NCBI RefSeq assembly: GCF_002849225.1
Contig: NZ_PKMC01000003.1
Location: forward strand, 1-64,000
DNA: 64,000 bases
Direction: 5' to 3'
DNA from: Actinomyces sp. UMB0138
GTDB taxonomy: Bacteria > Bacillota > Negativicutes > Veillonellales > Veillonellaceae
Both the position numbers and the translations under genes were made by a program. Shown here piece after piece: positions 41,701-51,075 of the stretch. The notes beneath the pieces were generated by a model. The model was not told where the DNA came from. It saw only the letters and a program-made list of their open reading frames with translations, and made no database searches. Position 1 is the stretch's first letter; each line of letters begins with the position of its first letter.

Positions 41701-44700
41701 CGATCGTCTGCATCGCGCTGTTCGCCTCGCTCAATTGCTGCTGCGGCTCGTGCTAAATCTTCGCGGTACAGCGCCCATCGATCATCCAGTAGGACCGCCT
41801 TATTGGCGTCAAAGGCGGGTCGAACGAACTTCTGCCAGTCGGTGCCCAACTCGGCTTCTACCGCGCCAAGTAGCTCGGTATCGCTGGTGGGAACTAAGGC
41901 AGTTGCCGCAGTTGTACCGAGCTGGTCCAGCACGCTCTTTGCGAGCGAAGCCAAAATACCGTCAGCACCCAGCACGTCCTCGCGCAGCGCATTCAGCTCG
42001 GCGGAGTCTACTACCCCGCCTCCGCCGGCGCCGCCAGCCGTAGCCGGAGCAACAGTGACGCCCTCGGCAGCAGCCACCAGCTGCACCGCAGCATCGATGA
42101 CTTCATCTGCCTGTGCCTTAGAGGAAACCGTCGCCGCCAAACTAGACAGGGAACCACCGCGGACGGAGTCGCCCTCCCTAGTTCCTAAGACAAGCGCCTC
42201 GATAACCTTCGGCTCCCAGCCTGCAGGTAGCGCCCAGTAGCTGGACAGGCGAGTGCCCACGTAATCCACGTCGAGGCCGGCGCCCCCTAGAAGGGCACGC
42301 AGCTTTGCAGCCACGATGTCAGAGAGGACAGGCCCGAATGGCGCGTAGGAGGACGCCAGGGTACGTACCTTCTGCCGCAGCGTCTTCACGTCTGCTTCTT
42401 CTGCCCCATCCACGCCAGGAAGCGACAGTTCCGCAGCGATATCCATGAGCAGCTGATTTCGCTTCGAGGAGATGCCGTTGGTCAGAGTTTCTACCGTGTC
42501 AGCATCCTCAACCTGATCCAGGTTGAGCTTGTTCGAATAGGCCAACAGGAACGTGATGCCATCGCCGGCGTCAAAGGAGAGCTCCGGTGCGGCAGCTGCT
42601 CCAGCAGGAGCTGGCGCGGGGCTCGAGGGCGCAGCAGGCTCAGCGACGGGCGCTGCCTCTGGGCTCTTCGTTTCAACGGGTGCCTTGGCAGGGGCAGCCG
42701 GCACGGCCGGAGCCACCGAAGACACGGTGTCTTTCTGGTATACCCGCTGCGCGTCGCGTTCCACGTTCAAGATGTCGACATGCCTGTCAGACAGTGCCGG
42801 CAGCTTCAGAGTCTTATCCGCAAGGTTCGCTAGTGTCGGGGAAGAGGAAAGACCCACCTCGACATACTGCTGTACGCCAAGGCCTCCATCCTCGGGCGCA
42901 GAAAGCAGCAGCTGCTGGGTCTCGATCCAGCGGACAGGAGAAGCAAACTGCCACGCCAACAGTTCAATAAGAAGTGTGCGGGCGGCGGCATTGGAGTCAG
43001 TGAAACCGTCAGAAAGCAGCTGAGCTACGGCCTCGGAAGGCACTACTTCCAGGATCTCCTTGGCAAAGTCTTCGGTCACTTCGAAGGGGCGAGCCACCAG
43101 GTTCGGAATGTACCGCCCTACCAGCTTCTCAACGTCAATGACCTGCGGAATTGCGTCGTCTAGCTTCTGCCGGAACTCATTTACCCCGGGGCGCAGCACC
43201 GAAGAATGGAACGGAACGTCAATACCGGGGATCAGCATGAACGGCGGCTTTCCACCCCATGCCTTCGCCCTTGCAGTGGCATCTTCTTCCAAAGCTGCGA
43301 GCCCTGCCAGGGTGCCTGCGACGGCGTACTGCGCACCAGCCAGGTTGTAGTTCACGATTTCAAGGAACTGCCCGCTCTTCTTCGCAACCGAAGCCACGTA
43401 GTCGCGGATGCCCTCGTCAGTGACACCAAACTGGTTCGGGCGCAATGCGCCCATTGCGTAGTTAGACCGCCCCTGCGAATCGCGCTCCACCAGGTGATGC
43501 ATTGCAGAACCACGCTGGTAAACAATCTCGATTACCTTCTCGAGCGGGAAAATATCCGCACAGGCAGCAAGCGCGTTGTATTCGCCTAGCGAGTGACCAG
43601 CATACTTAGCCCCCTCGAGGAATACGCCCTCTTCCTTGAGCCGCTCAGTCTGCGCGTATGCCAAAGTGGCAAGGGCAACCTGGGTGAACTGAGTCAGGTT
43701 CATGACCCCACGCGGGTGGCGATAAGTTTCGCCAGCTACCTTCAGTTCAGTCGGATTCTCCTGGGCAATAGTCAGAATCGAGAAGCCGAGCCTGGTGCGA
43801 GTGAAACGATCCGCCCGCTGCCATACCTGCCGGGCACTCTTCGACTGCAACCGATCGTCCTGGCCCATCCCCTGCTTCTGAATACCCTGACCTGGGTAAA
43901 CATAGGCGGTAACCGGAGCCTTAGTGACAGCGGTACCTCGAGAGACGAGCTCGTCACCAATCTTGCAAGTGGCTTCCAAAATCAGGCCGCCGGAACGGAC
44001 CCGGCCAACGCGCTCAACCGAGATAGAGATCTGGTCGTTCAAATTGACCATGCCGAACATCTCGTAGGTCCACGAAGTGATCGTGTGCCCAGCCTGCTTA
44101 TCCAGTTCTGCCTCGATGACGTGCTGGGAAGTAGCCGACAGCCACATGCCGTGCACGAGCGGAGCCTTCAGCCCAGCCATCCGCGCTGCGGAATAAGAAG
44201 TATGAATCGGGTTGAAGTCGCCAGAAACATTAGCAAACGGGGTCATCTCGGCAGGAGCCTGTACCTGCACGCGCCGCAGCAGCAGGCGCGGGGTATCGTC
44301 CACCTCAGTGTCGTATGGCAGCGGAGCCGGGCTTGCCGGATCCGAAGTGGAGACTCGCCCTCTGATGGCAAAGCGTTCGATGAGCTGAGCAAATTCTTTA
44401 TCACCATCGAAGAGGGACACTTCCACGCGGACCAGACGACCGGAAGAAGATTCCTCTACCGCTGCACACCGGCCTACTGTGTGAACGCGCTTGCCAAATG
44501 GCACCTCTGCCTTCAAGCGAACCGTGTGGTCTAGGTGAACTGCGTTAATGAGGCCCTCAATAACCGGGTAATCACCGTAGGTTGCAGTACCCAGCGCGCC
44601 GTAAATAGTGGGCCAGCAAGGACCAACCAGTGCGTCCGGCACCCAGGGGGCCAGCTCGCCCTCAAGCGCGGCACCGGTAACCGCACTATGGGCAGCGCCC

Positions 44701-47700
44701 AGGTTCTGGCCAAGCAGGAATTCATCGCGTACTTCGCCAAAGCCCGCTCCAGCAACGATCTGCGGCATCTGCTCAATTGCTTCGCCGGAGGTAGCGATAG
44801 AACCAACGCCCGCAGCCCCAGCCAGCAGCTTGAAGGCGGTAGTAGACATGCGTTCCATGTCCACGACCGGGTAACCGCCACGAGCGCAGCTCTCCGGCAG
44901 CGACAGGGGCAGTTCGAGGGCGGGCACCGCGTAAGGCGGATTGTCCATGCCGTCCCAGATGCTATCGCAGGCAATAACCAGGGTCAGGCCGTCCTCGTCT
45001 TCCCGCAGGGAACACTGGGATGGAGAGTGCCGGAACGGGTTTTCTACCAAGTTGCCGTTCCATTCGAGCAGCGGAGTTGCGGCCAGGAACGCGCGCACGT
45101 CAGCTGCTTCAGCCAGACGTGCGTAGATGGGGCGGGCTTGGCCCTCAATCTGTGAAAGCACGCCCTGTTCGTAGCGGGCAAACATGTCTGCAATCGGTTC
45201 GTCGATGCGATCGATTGCGCCCACAGACAGCGGGCCGGGGATGATGCGGACGGCGTCGGCAGAGAAGCGCTCGTCGTGGGACTGCCAAAGAGTGTCCCTC
45301 CCCCACCAGCGGGCGATCTGGGTGTCGATCACCGGCACGAAAGGCATCGGCTTGACGTACTTGCGGCACAGATCAATAAACCATGCCGCATCTGTAGCGA
45401 TGACCTTGATGTCGCGTGCCGACGGATATGCTGCCAGAAGCTTTTCGAGGGCGGCAGGCCCGTCCTCGATGTCTTCTAGATTCGGGAATAGGGTTTCGAC
45501 TTCGCCGTGATCGGCTTCGGTTAGGCGAGCCTCGATGTGCCGGAACAGGTCCCAGACGCGGTCATTCCAGGTGGGGTCTGCCCAGGGGTAGCACAATTCG
45601 ATAGTGCGGCTTGCCCACTGCGCATAGGTCATCTTTTCCAAATCCCCGAAGTAGGGCTTGGCGGTCTTGTTGATCGCTTCGATTACCTCATCGCGCCGCT
45701 TTTCGAGTTCGACGGCGTCGGTGCCAATCTGGTGAATTAGACGCGATGCCTTAGCAGAGGAGTTTTCAATCTCGTACATGTCCGCGTCCAGGTGGGACAG
45801 CCCGGAGGTGATGCCGCCGCGTTCCTCGCCGCGACCAATCCACCCTTCAGAAATACCGGGGGTGTCTTTCAGCAATTGCTTCACAGCGGCCGAGGTCGTA
45901 GCTTCCTTCACGGTCATGGCTGCGGTACCAACCATCACGGCATCCACTGGCATCGGCGGACGGCCGTAGGCCAGAGACCACTTGCCGCAAATGTATTCAG
46001 CGGCCTTCTCCGGGGTGCCGATGCCTCCGCCGACGGCTAGCACTACGCGCCCTGCCTTGCGGATGTCATGGTAGGTAGCGAGCAGCAGTTCGTCTAGGGA
46101 CTGCCAGGAGTGGTGTCCGCCGGCAGCTCCGTCCTCGACCTGCATGATGATGTCGCGCTCCGGCGCGGCCTTCGCAATGGCGAGCACCTGGCGGATTTGT
46201 TCCACGGTACCAGGCTTGAAGCAGACGTAAGAGAAGCCTTCTGCGCCTAGAGTTTCGAGTAGCTTGGTTGCTTCTTCGACTTCCGGAATACCCGCCGAGA
46301 TAGTTACGCCGTTGACTGCGGCTCCGTTCGCGCGGGCTTTCGGGACAATCCGCTGAACCCCAAACTGGAGGTTCCACATGTAGCGGTCGAAGAACATGGA
46401 GTTGAATTGTGCGGCGCGGCCGGGCTGAAGCAAAGCAGAGAGCTTGTTCAAGTTGCTTTCTAGCACTTCTGGCGAATACTGGCCGCCACCAGCAAGTTCC
46501 GCCCAGTAACCGCCGTTCGCGGCTGCGGCAACAATTCCGGCATCGACCGTGGTGGGGGTCATTGCCGGAAGCATGATTGGGCTGTAGCCGGTCAGGCGAG
46601 TGAACTTAGTCGAAACGCTCACTTTGCCGTCCGGAAGCTGGTTCAGCCTCGGGGCGAAATCGGTGTAATCGAGCGGGGCGGGCACGACGAAGCCAGGCGT
46701 GTCTAGATCCTGGCGGGCGCTCTCCTCGCCGGCGTCTACTACTCCACTGCCGGAACCGGCCAGAAGAGGGGCGGTGATTTGCGCGAGGACGGGGCCGGGG
46801 CCAACGTTGATGAACCACTTTGCACCCTGGTTGTGGGCCTCTTCAAGGACTTGCGGCCACTTGGTGGGCGCGACCAGAATGGCATGTGCCAGACGACGGG
46901 CGAAGTCGGTGTCAATGCCGCACTTGGCCGCCCATTCGCTTACTTCTTCGACCGCTTCTACAAGGAGTTTATTGTGGAATGGGACGGCCACTTCGAGCTG
47001 ATCCACCTGTAGATTGATCAGGTTGCCGCCGCTGCGGTGCTGGGTAATGGAGGCATTGAATTCCTCTACCTTGTTTTCCAGCCGGGCCAGAGCTACTTCC
47101 AGGTCACGAGGACGCCCCGAAAGCACGCATGCCTTGTCACCGTTGTAGACGGCAAGCGAGACCGAGTCGGTGCATACTTCCTCGACAAAACGCAGGTCTA
47201 CCCCTCGCAGGGACATCATGGGGGTGGTATCGGCTGTCCCAAGAGCCCCCTTCAGAGCAGTGGCTCGGGCAGCAGCGGTGCCAACGAGCAGGGACAGTGC
47301 CAACACGTCGACTACTTCTTCCTGCTTGCCGGCGGCGTATGCGCGGGCGAGCTCGGCACCCAACACGCCCTGGGAGTGGCCGAGAAAGGCAAGCGGTGCC
47401 TTCTCGCGCAATGCCAGCGAAGATTGTGCCAGCGCGACTACCGCACCGTACTGGGTCAAAGTGATGCCGGGTACCGAAAGGGGGGCGTCAATGTACTTCT
47501 TGTCCGCGCTAACACCCTCGCCCCCAAAGAGAGCTTCCAGACGGTCTAGCGCACCCGGAGCAGCCGTTGCAATCTGCAATGCAAGAGGCGAAACCTTTTC
47601 CTTCGCCTTCTGCCAAGAAGCGCCCACTTCCTTCGCAATGGAAGAGCTGTGCAACAGGGCAGATAGCTGAGGTCCCCACGCACTTCCCTGACCGCCGAAA

Positions 47701-47744
47701 ATTAGGGCGTAGGGTGCGTTCAAATCTTCAAAAAACGATTTCAT
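38730..47744 (-). CDS. fas: Type I fatty acid synthase, multidomain
   Basis: A 3004-residue cytosolic synthase that makes long-chain fatty acids from acetyl- and malonyl-CoA. Domains in order, with approximate residues: acetyltransferase (GHSQG ~120), enoyl reductase (~390-640, TIM barrel with AVGGGIGTPEKAAEY), and a MaoC-like dehydratase (FANVSGDFNPIHTS ~1180). Malonyl/palmitoyl transferase follows (GHSLGE ~1383), then the acyl carrier region (LTNGISSKRNQLLMDIAAEL ~1760, with the presumed phosphopantetheine serine). Ketoreductase (VTGAAPKAIA ~2064) and ketosynthase (GACATAAVS, active cysteine ~2650) complete it. This is the mycobacterial/corynebacterial FAS-I order. It lies 20 bases after the carboxylase beta gene. 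All key catalytic motifs that I can identify are intact. Confidence 0.97.
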   Translation of the reverse strand: MKSFFEDLNAPYALIFGGQGSAWGPQLSALLHSSSIAKEVGASWQKAKEKVSPLALQIATAAPGALDRLEALFGGEGVSADKKYIDAPLSVPGITLTQYGAVVALAQSSLALREKAPLAFLGHSQGVLGAELARAYAAGKQEEVVDVLALSLLVGTAAARATALKGALGTADTTPMMSLRGVDLRFVEEVCTDSVSLAVYNGDKACVLSGRPRDLEVALARLENKVEEFNASITQHRSGGNLINLQVDQLEVAVPFHNKLLVEAVEEVSEWAAKCGIDTDFARRLAHAILVAPTKWPQVLEEAHNQGAKWFINVGPGPVLAQITAPLLAGSGSGVVDAGEESARQDLDTPGFVVPAPLDYTDFAPRLNQLPDGKVSVSTKFTRLTGYSPIMLPAMTPTTVDAGIVAAAANGGYWAELAGGGQYSPEVLESNLNKLSALLQPGRAAQFNSMFFDRYMWNLQFGVQRIVPKARANGAAVNGVTISAGIPEVEEATKLLETLGAEGFSYVCFKPGTVEQIRQVLAIAKAAPERDIIMQVEDGAAGGHHSWQSLDELLLATYHDIRKAGRVVLAVGGGIGTPEKAAEYICGKWSLAYGRPPMPVDAVMVGTAAMTVKEATTSAAVKQLLKDTPGISEGWIGRGEERGGITSGLSHLDADMYEIENSSAKASRLIHQIGTDAVELEKRRDEVIEAINKTAKPYFGDLEKMTYAQWASRTIELCYPWADPTWNDRVWDLFRHIEARLTEADHGEVETLFPNLEDIEDGPAALEKLLAAYPSARDIKVIATDAAWFIDLCRKYVKPMPFVPVIDTQIARWWGRDTLWQSHDERFSADAVRIIPGPLSVGAIDRIDEPIADMFARYEQGVLSQIEGQARPIYARLAEAADVRAFLAATPLLEWNGNLVENPFRHSPSQCSLREDEDGLTLVIACDSIWDGMDNPPYAVPALELPLSLPESCARGGYPVVDMERMSTTAFKLLAGAAGVGSIATSGEAIEQMPQIVAGAGFGEVRDEFLLGQNLGAAHSAVTGAALEGELAPWVPDALVGPCWPTIYGALGTATYGDYPVIEGLINAVHLDHTVRLKAEVPFGKRVHTVGRCAAVEESSSGRLVRVEVSLFDGDKEFAQLIERFAIRGRVSTSDPASPAPLPYDTEVDDTPRLLLRRVQVQAPAEMTPFANVSGDFNPIHTSYSAARMAGLKAPLVHGMWLSATSQHVIEAELDKQAGHTITSWTYEMFGMVNLNDQISISVERVGRVRSGGLILEATCKIGDELVSRGTAVTKAPVTAYVYPGQGIQKQGMGQDDRLQSKSARQVWQRADRFTRTRLGFSILTIAQENPTELKVAGETYRHPRGVMNLTQFTQVALATLAYAQTERLKEEGVFLEGAKYAGHSLGEYNALAACADIFPLEKVIEIVYQRGSAMHHLVERDSQGRSNYAMGALRPNQFGVTDEGIRDYVASVAKKSGQFLEIVNYNLAGAQYAVAGTLAGLAALEEDATARAKAWGGKPPFMLIPGIDVPFHSSVLRPGVNEFRQKLDDAIPQVIDVEKLVGRYIPNLVARPFEVTEDFAKEILEVVPSEAVAQLLSDGFTDSNAAARTLLIELLAWQFASPVRWIETQQLLLSAPEDGGLGVQQYVEVGLSSSPTLANLADKTLKLPALSDRHVDILNVERDAQRVYQKDTVSSVAPAVPAAPAKAPVETKSPEAAPVAEPAAPSSPAPAPAGAAAAPELSFDAGDGITFLLAYSNKLNLDQVEDADTVETLTNGISSKRNQLLMDIAAELSLPGVDGAEEADVKTLRQKVRTLASSYAPFGPVLSDIVAAKLRALLGGAGLDVDYVGTRLSSYWALPAGWEPKVIEALVLGTREGDSVRGGSLSSLAATVSSKAQADEVIDAAVQLVAAAEGVTVAPATAGGAGGGGVVDSAELNALREDVLGADGILASLAKSVLDQLGTTAATALVPTSDTELLGAVEAELGTDWQKFVRPAFDANKAVLLDDRWALYREDLARAAAAIERGEQRDADDRWDGAGATIAAQARWYARHSKTPEFFEAVAERAERTANFEFAQDVALVTGAAPKAIAAQVVARLLHGGATVVMTASRVSDARLKWAKELYREHARGEAALWLVPANMACLRDVTALVQWVGSERRESVGGKTTVTKPALLPTLAFPFAAPSVLGRLGEDPRKGLNEFRLLVTSVEATIFELAQLGADTAIGHKVHVVLPGSPNRGTFGGDGMYGEAKAALDAICNKWKVETGWPDRITLAHPRIGWVKGTNLMGGNDAIVPAAEKAGIHVYDTAEIADELVRLAGAQVRAQAEQAPVDADLTGGLADAKVSLPELAAQVERVSSAPEPEAAAVTIPALPSPRLPRQAVTEWEKVETSLDDMVVIVGAGEVGAWGSARTRLEAERGIEPANLSTNAVIELAWMMGLLTWKDAPAYGWYDQDDELVQEEQIHERFAAEVVARCGIRPFANDSILREGGSNDVTTMFLPNPVTFAVDSRQVADAYKQADPSHTEVFFDGKWQVRKSAGSKVLVPTFVPLTRTVGGQLPEGFDPSRWGIPAGMVEALDRIAVWNLVTAIDAFTSAGFTPEELLNVVHPADVASTQGTGIGGMESLREVFLSRYLGAERPQDILQEALPNVVAAHTMQSYVGGYGSMIHPVGACATAAVSVEEAVDKIALGKADFVIAGGIDDISVESLTGFGDMNATANSQEMADKGIAPRFFSRAGDRRRGGFVEAAGGGTLLLARGSVAAKMGLPVLGVLAYARSFADGAHTSIPAPGLGALAAGRGGTEGHLANVLSKLGLSEDDIAIVSKHDTSTNANDPNEAELHSRLAKALGRSAGNPLYVVSQKSLTGHAKGGAALFQAVGLTQIIASGIIPANQSLDCIDPVMRQWEELVWLREPLALGRPIKAGVLTSLGFGHVSALVVIAHPGAFYERLTSEQGAQAAALWLERANERLAAGESALQRNMRGQARLFAAPVARRFSGDEQVDHEAEAALLLDPTARLKLNGKYL

Positions 47745-47764
47745 TTACAATCCATTCCTATGCC

Positions 47765-49324
47765 CTACAGGGGCGCGTTGTCGTGATACTTAGAGGTCTG
47801 ATACGACCGGGCTTTCCGCTCTAGTACGGACAGGGAGCGGATAATTGTGGATCTTGTGTTCTTGGGGTTGATTAGGGAATCTAACTCTCCCTTTTCCAAC
47901 GACAGATTCGGTCCGATTGCCTCGCGCTGGTACTGCTCCTGGTAGAGGCGCCGCTGCTCAGCAACGTCTATTCCCTCTTGTCCGGCAGCGCGCAGCTGCT
48001 TGCGGAAAATGATGTCTACCGCGCCCTCGGATCCCATCACCGCAATCTCGGTTTGCGGCCATGAGAAATTGAAGTCAGCGCCTAACGACTTGGACCCCAT
48101 GACGATGTAGGCTCCCCCGTAAGCTTTCCGCAAAATGACCGTTACCAGTGGGACAGTTGCCGTAGCGTAGGCGGTGATTAGCTTTGCGCCACGCCTAATG
48201 ATGCCGGCCCGTTCCTGCTCGGTACCGGGACGGTACCCCGGAACGTCAACCAACGTAACTACCGGCAGGCCGAAGGCATCACAAAAACGCACGAAACGAG
48301 CGGCTTTCTCGGACGCATTCACGTCCAATGTGCCCGCGTCAAAGGCCGGCTGATTTGCCACTATGCCAACCGAACGGCCATCAAAGCAGGCGAATCCCAC
48401 CACTATGGAACGGCCAAATAGTTCCTGTATTTCCACAAATTCGCCGTAGTCAGCCAACGCCTCGATGACTTCGATAATGTCGTAGGGCTGCTTCGCCGAG
48501 GACGGCACCAAGTCTCCGACGCGGGCTGCTAGTGCCTCGCCCTCAAGATCAGGCTCATAGTCATACCTAGGGACCTCTTCTTCACAGTGCAACGGCAAAT
48601 AGGTGAAGACAGAACGGGCGAATTGCAACGCATCCTCTTCGTCCTCAGCGAGGTAGTGGGCCACCCCAGAAACGGTGTTATGCAAGTCGCCCCCACCTAA
48701 ATCCTCTGAAGAGACGTCCTCGCCAGTGACCGCTCGCACAACCTTCGGACCAGTAACAAACATATAGGAAGACCGCTTCGTCATAATGATGAAGTCGGTA
48801 AGGGCAGGCCCATAAACAGCGCCGCCAGCACACGGCCCCAAAATCACCGAAATCTGGGGCACAATCCCAGAGGCTTCAGAAATCTTTTTAAAAATGTTGC
48901 CGTACTGCGCCAGGGCCGCAACGCCCTCCTGAATGCGCGCACCACCAGAATCCAGCAGCGCGAACACGGGGATGCGAAGGCGCAACGCCTCATCAATAAG
49001 ATGACAAATCTTGCGCCCTTCAACCTCGCCCAGCGTACCTCCCTTCACGGAAAAGTCCTGCGAATACACCGCGACGGGACGCCCGCTAATCTGACCAAAC
49101 CCAGTGATCACGGCACACCCCAAGTAGGAGGCATCAATATTGCCGCCCGCAAAGGTGTGAATCTCTTGGAAACTCCCCTCGTCTACCAGCTGATTGATGC
49201 GCTCGCGGGCAGTTCCCCGCCCCTTCGCATGCTGGCGCTCGCGGGCACGCTCCTCAGCCTTATCCGTCAGCTGTTCGACGCGCTTGGCAAACGTGTTGCG
49301 ATCGATATCCACGGTGGGATTCAT
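47765..49324 (-). CDS. accD: Acyl-CoA carboxylase beta (carboxyltransferase) subunit
   Basis: Transfers carboxyl from carboxybiotin to acetyl-CoA or propionyl-CoA. It is a 519-residue AccD/PccB-type protein with both crotonase-fold halves. It shows DSGGARIQEGVAALAQYGNIFKK, the first oxyanion hole GPCAGGAVYGPALTDF and the second RKAYGGAYIVMGSKSLGADFNFSWPQTEIAVMG. The ATG at 49324 gives an ATGA overlap with the alpha subunit stop; the longer frame lies in the alpha gene. Its place directly before fas argues for a malonyl-CoA role. Actinobacterial betas vary in acyl specificity. Confidence 0.93.
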   Translation of the reverse strand: MNPTVDIDRNTFAKRVEQLTDKAEERARERQHAKGRGTARERINQLVDEGSFQEIHTFAGGNIDASYLGCAVITGFGQISGRPVAVYSQDFSVKGGTLGEVEGRKICHLIDEALRLRIPVFALLDSGGARIQEGVAALAQYGNIFKKISEASGIVPQISVILGPCAGGAVYGPALTDFIIMTKRSSYMFVTGPKVVRAVTGEDVSSEDLGGGDLHNTVSGVAHYLAEDEEDALQFARSVFTYLPLHCEEEVPRYDYEPDLEGEALAARVGDLVPSSAKQPYDIIEVIEALADYGEFVEIQELFGRSIVVGFACFDGRSVGIVANQPAFDAGTLDVNASEKAARFVRFCDAFGLPVVTLVDVPGYRPGTEQERAGIIRRGAKLITAYATATVPLVTVILRKAYGGAYIVMGSKSLGADFNFSWPQTEIAVMGSEGAVDIIFRKQLRAAGQEGIDVAEQRRLYQEQYQREAIGPNLSLEKGELDSLINPKNTRSTIIRSLSVLERKARSYQTSKYHDNAPL

Positions 49325-51075
49325 TCTTCCTCTCCCACTCTTACGATGACCTGTCCGGAAGCCACGGTGTCCCCCTGGCTGACCAAGCACCGCGCGATCC
49401 CAGCCGCCGGCGCGTACAGGTATTTCTCCATCTTCATTGCTTCAATGACTGCTACCAGGTCGCCCTCTTCGACCTTCTGGCCGTCCTCTACCGCCAACCT
49501 GACAACGGTGGCCTGCATTGGTGAAACGACCGCACCCGGGTCATCGCTGGCAGTTGCCACCGCGGTGGTCTTGCGTGCTCCACGCAGCGGCTGGCGAGGG
49601 CGCACTGGCCCTGCCGGGGCGGCGGATCCAAAGACCGCGAGCGCTTTTTCGTCGAGGACGATGCTGTGGCGCCGCCCGTCAATTTCGATAGCCATCTTTA
49701 CCGGCGCCACTGTCTTTGCATCGGTTGCTTTGAAGGGCTCCAGCCCCAAGGAATCGACTACATGGTTCTCGTCGAACCACGAGGTGTAGTGGTGTACGTT
49801 CGCGAATATCTCGGAGCTGAGTACCTTTTCGAATACCGGTTTAGAGGTGGGTACCCCTTCAACGCGGGTCTCGGCGAGGGCTCGGAGCAGACGCGCGATC
49901 GCCTGGTCGCGGGTGGGCGCATGGACGGTAATTTTGCCGATGAGCGAATCGAAGTTTTGGCCAATTACCGAACCTGGCTCTAGGAATGAGTCGATACGAA
50001 CACCTGCGCCTCCTGGCCAGGACAGCGACTGCACTCGCCCAGTTGCGGGGGCAAGGTCTGCACCCGGATCTTCCGCGGTAATGCGAATTTCGATTGCGTG
50101 ACCGCGCACGGGGGGAACTTCGCTTAGGGTTTCGTGGCGGGCAATCCGAATCTGCTCGGCCACTAGATCGAGCCCGGTGACTTCTTCGGATACCGTGTGC
50201 TCTACCTGCAACCTGGGGTTGACTTCCAGGAAGTAGGCCTGTCCGTCGCTAACTAGGAATTCGCACGTCCCCACCCCGACATAGCCGGCCTGTTCGAACA
50301 GGCGTTTCGACCAGTCGGTGAGGTTCTGCTCAATTCCTGCTGGTAGCAAGGGCGCGGGGGCTTCTTCAACCAGCTTTTGGTTTCGACGCTGTACCGAGCA
50401 GTCGCGGGTGGAAACTACCGCAAAGTTTCCTTCTACGTCCCGCATGCACTGTGTCTCGACGTGGCGGGCGTGCTCGCAAATCTTTTCTAAGAAAGTCAGC
50501 TCCAGTGCTTCTGGGGAACTGACCGAGTAGTAGTCGGTTAGATCTTTCCGAGAGCGGATGCGGATAATTCCGCGTCCACCACCGCCGTCGGCTCGCTTGA
50601 GCAGCACCGGGTAGCCGATCTGTTCGGCTAGGGCAGCCGCTTCGGCCTCGGTGCGCACGGGACCGGACGAGCCGGGGATCGTGGGCACATTGGCATCTTT
50701 CGCTAGTGCACGTGCATCGATCTTGTCGCCGAGGGCGTGGATCACCTCCGCTTTCGGCCCGATCCAGGCGATGCCCGCTTCCGCAACTTTGCGTGCAAAC
50801 TCAGCGTTTTCGGAAAGGAACCCGTAGCCGGGGTGGATAGCGTCTGCACCGGATTTGCGAGCTACCTCAAGGACGGCGTCGTGGTTTAAGTAGGTGTCTG
50901 CTGCGCGCAGGCCGCCCAGTGCGTATGCTTCGTCAGCTTCTCTGACAGCAAGGGTATTGATGTCTTCATCCGCGTAGCAGGCCACTGATTTCAGGCCCAT
51001 TTCCCTGACCGTGCGAACCACTCGGAGGGCGATTTCACCGCGGTTGGCAATAATGATCTTTTCTAATTTTTTCAT
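49321..51075 (-). CDS. accBC: Acyl-CoA carboxylase alpha subunit (biotin carboxylase with BCCP domain)
   Basis: Carboxylates biotin using ATP and bicarbonate. At 584 residues it has the biotin-carboxylase N-domain (KIIIANRGEIALRVVRTVREMG) and an ATP-grasp region (ADGGGGRGIIRIRS; FLEVNPRLQVEHTVSEEVTGLDLV). A C-terminal biotinyl domain has the modified lysine in VIEAMKMEKYLYAP (~550). The overlaps (four bases with birA, four with accD) imply coupled translation and matching amounts of enzyme and modifying ligase. Confidence 0.95.
   Translation of the reverse strand: MKKLEKIIIANRGEIALRVVRTVREMGLKSVACYADEDINTLAVREADEAYALGGLRAADTYLNHDAVLEVARKSGADAIHPGYGFLSENAEFARKVAEAGIAWIGPKAEVIHALGDKIDARALAKDANVPTIPGSSGPVRTEAEAAALAEQIGYPVLLKRADGGGGRGIIRIRSRKDLTDYYSVSSPEALELTFLEKICEHARHVETQCMRDVEGNFAVVSTRDCSVQRRNQKLVEEAPAPLLPAGIEQNLTDWSKRLFEQAGYVGVGTCEFLVSDGQAYFLEVNPRLQVEHTVSEEVTGLDLVAEQIRIARHETLSEVPPVRGHAIEIRITAEDPGADLAPATGRVQSLSWPGGAGVRIDSFLEPGSVIGQNFDSLIGKITVHAPTRDQAIARLLRALAETRVEGVPTSKPVFEKVLSSEIFANVHHYTSWFDENHVVDSLGLEPFKATDAKTVAPVKMAIEIDGRRHSIVLDEKALAVFGSAAPAGPVRPRQPLRGARKTTAVATASDDPGAVVSPMQATVVRLAVEDGQKVEEGDLVAVIEAMKMEKYLYAPAAGIARCLVSQGDTVASGQVIVRVGEEE

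Noticed and set aside
38796..47670. Many long plus-strand frames across the fas gene, up to 313 residues
   Set aside because: They are opposite-strand shadows of a high-GC coding sequence with all catalytic motifs on the minus strand.
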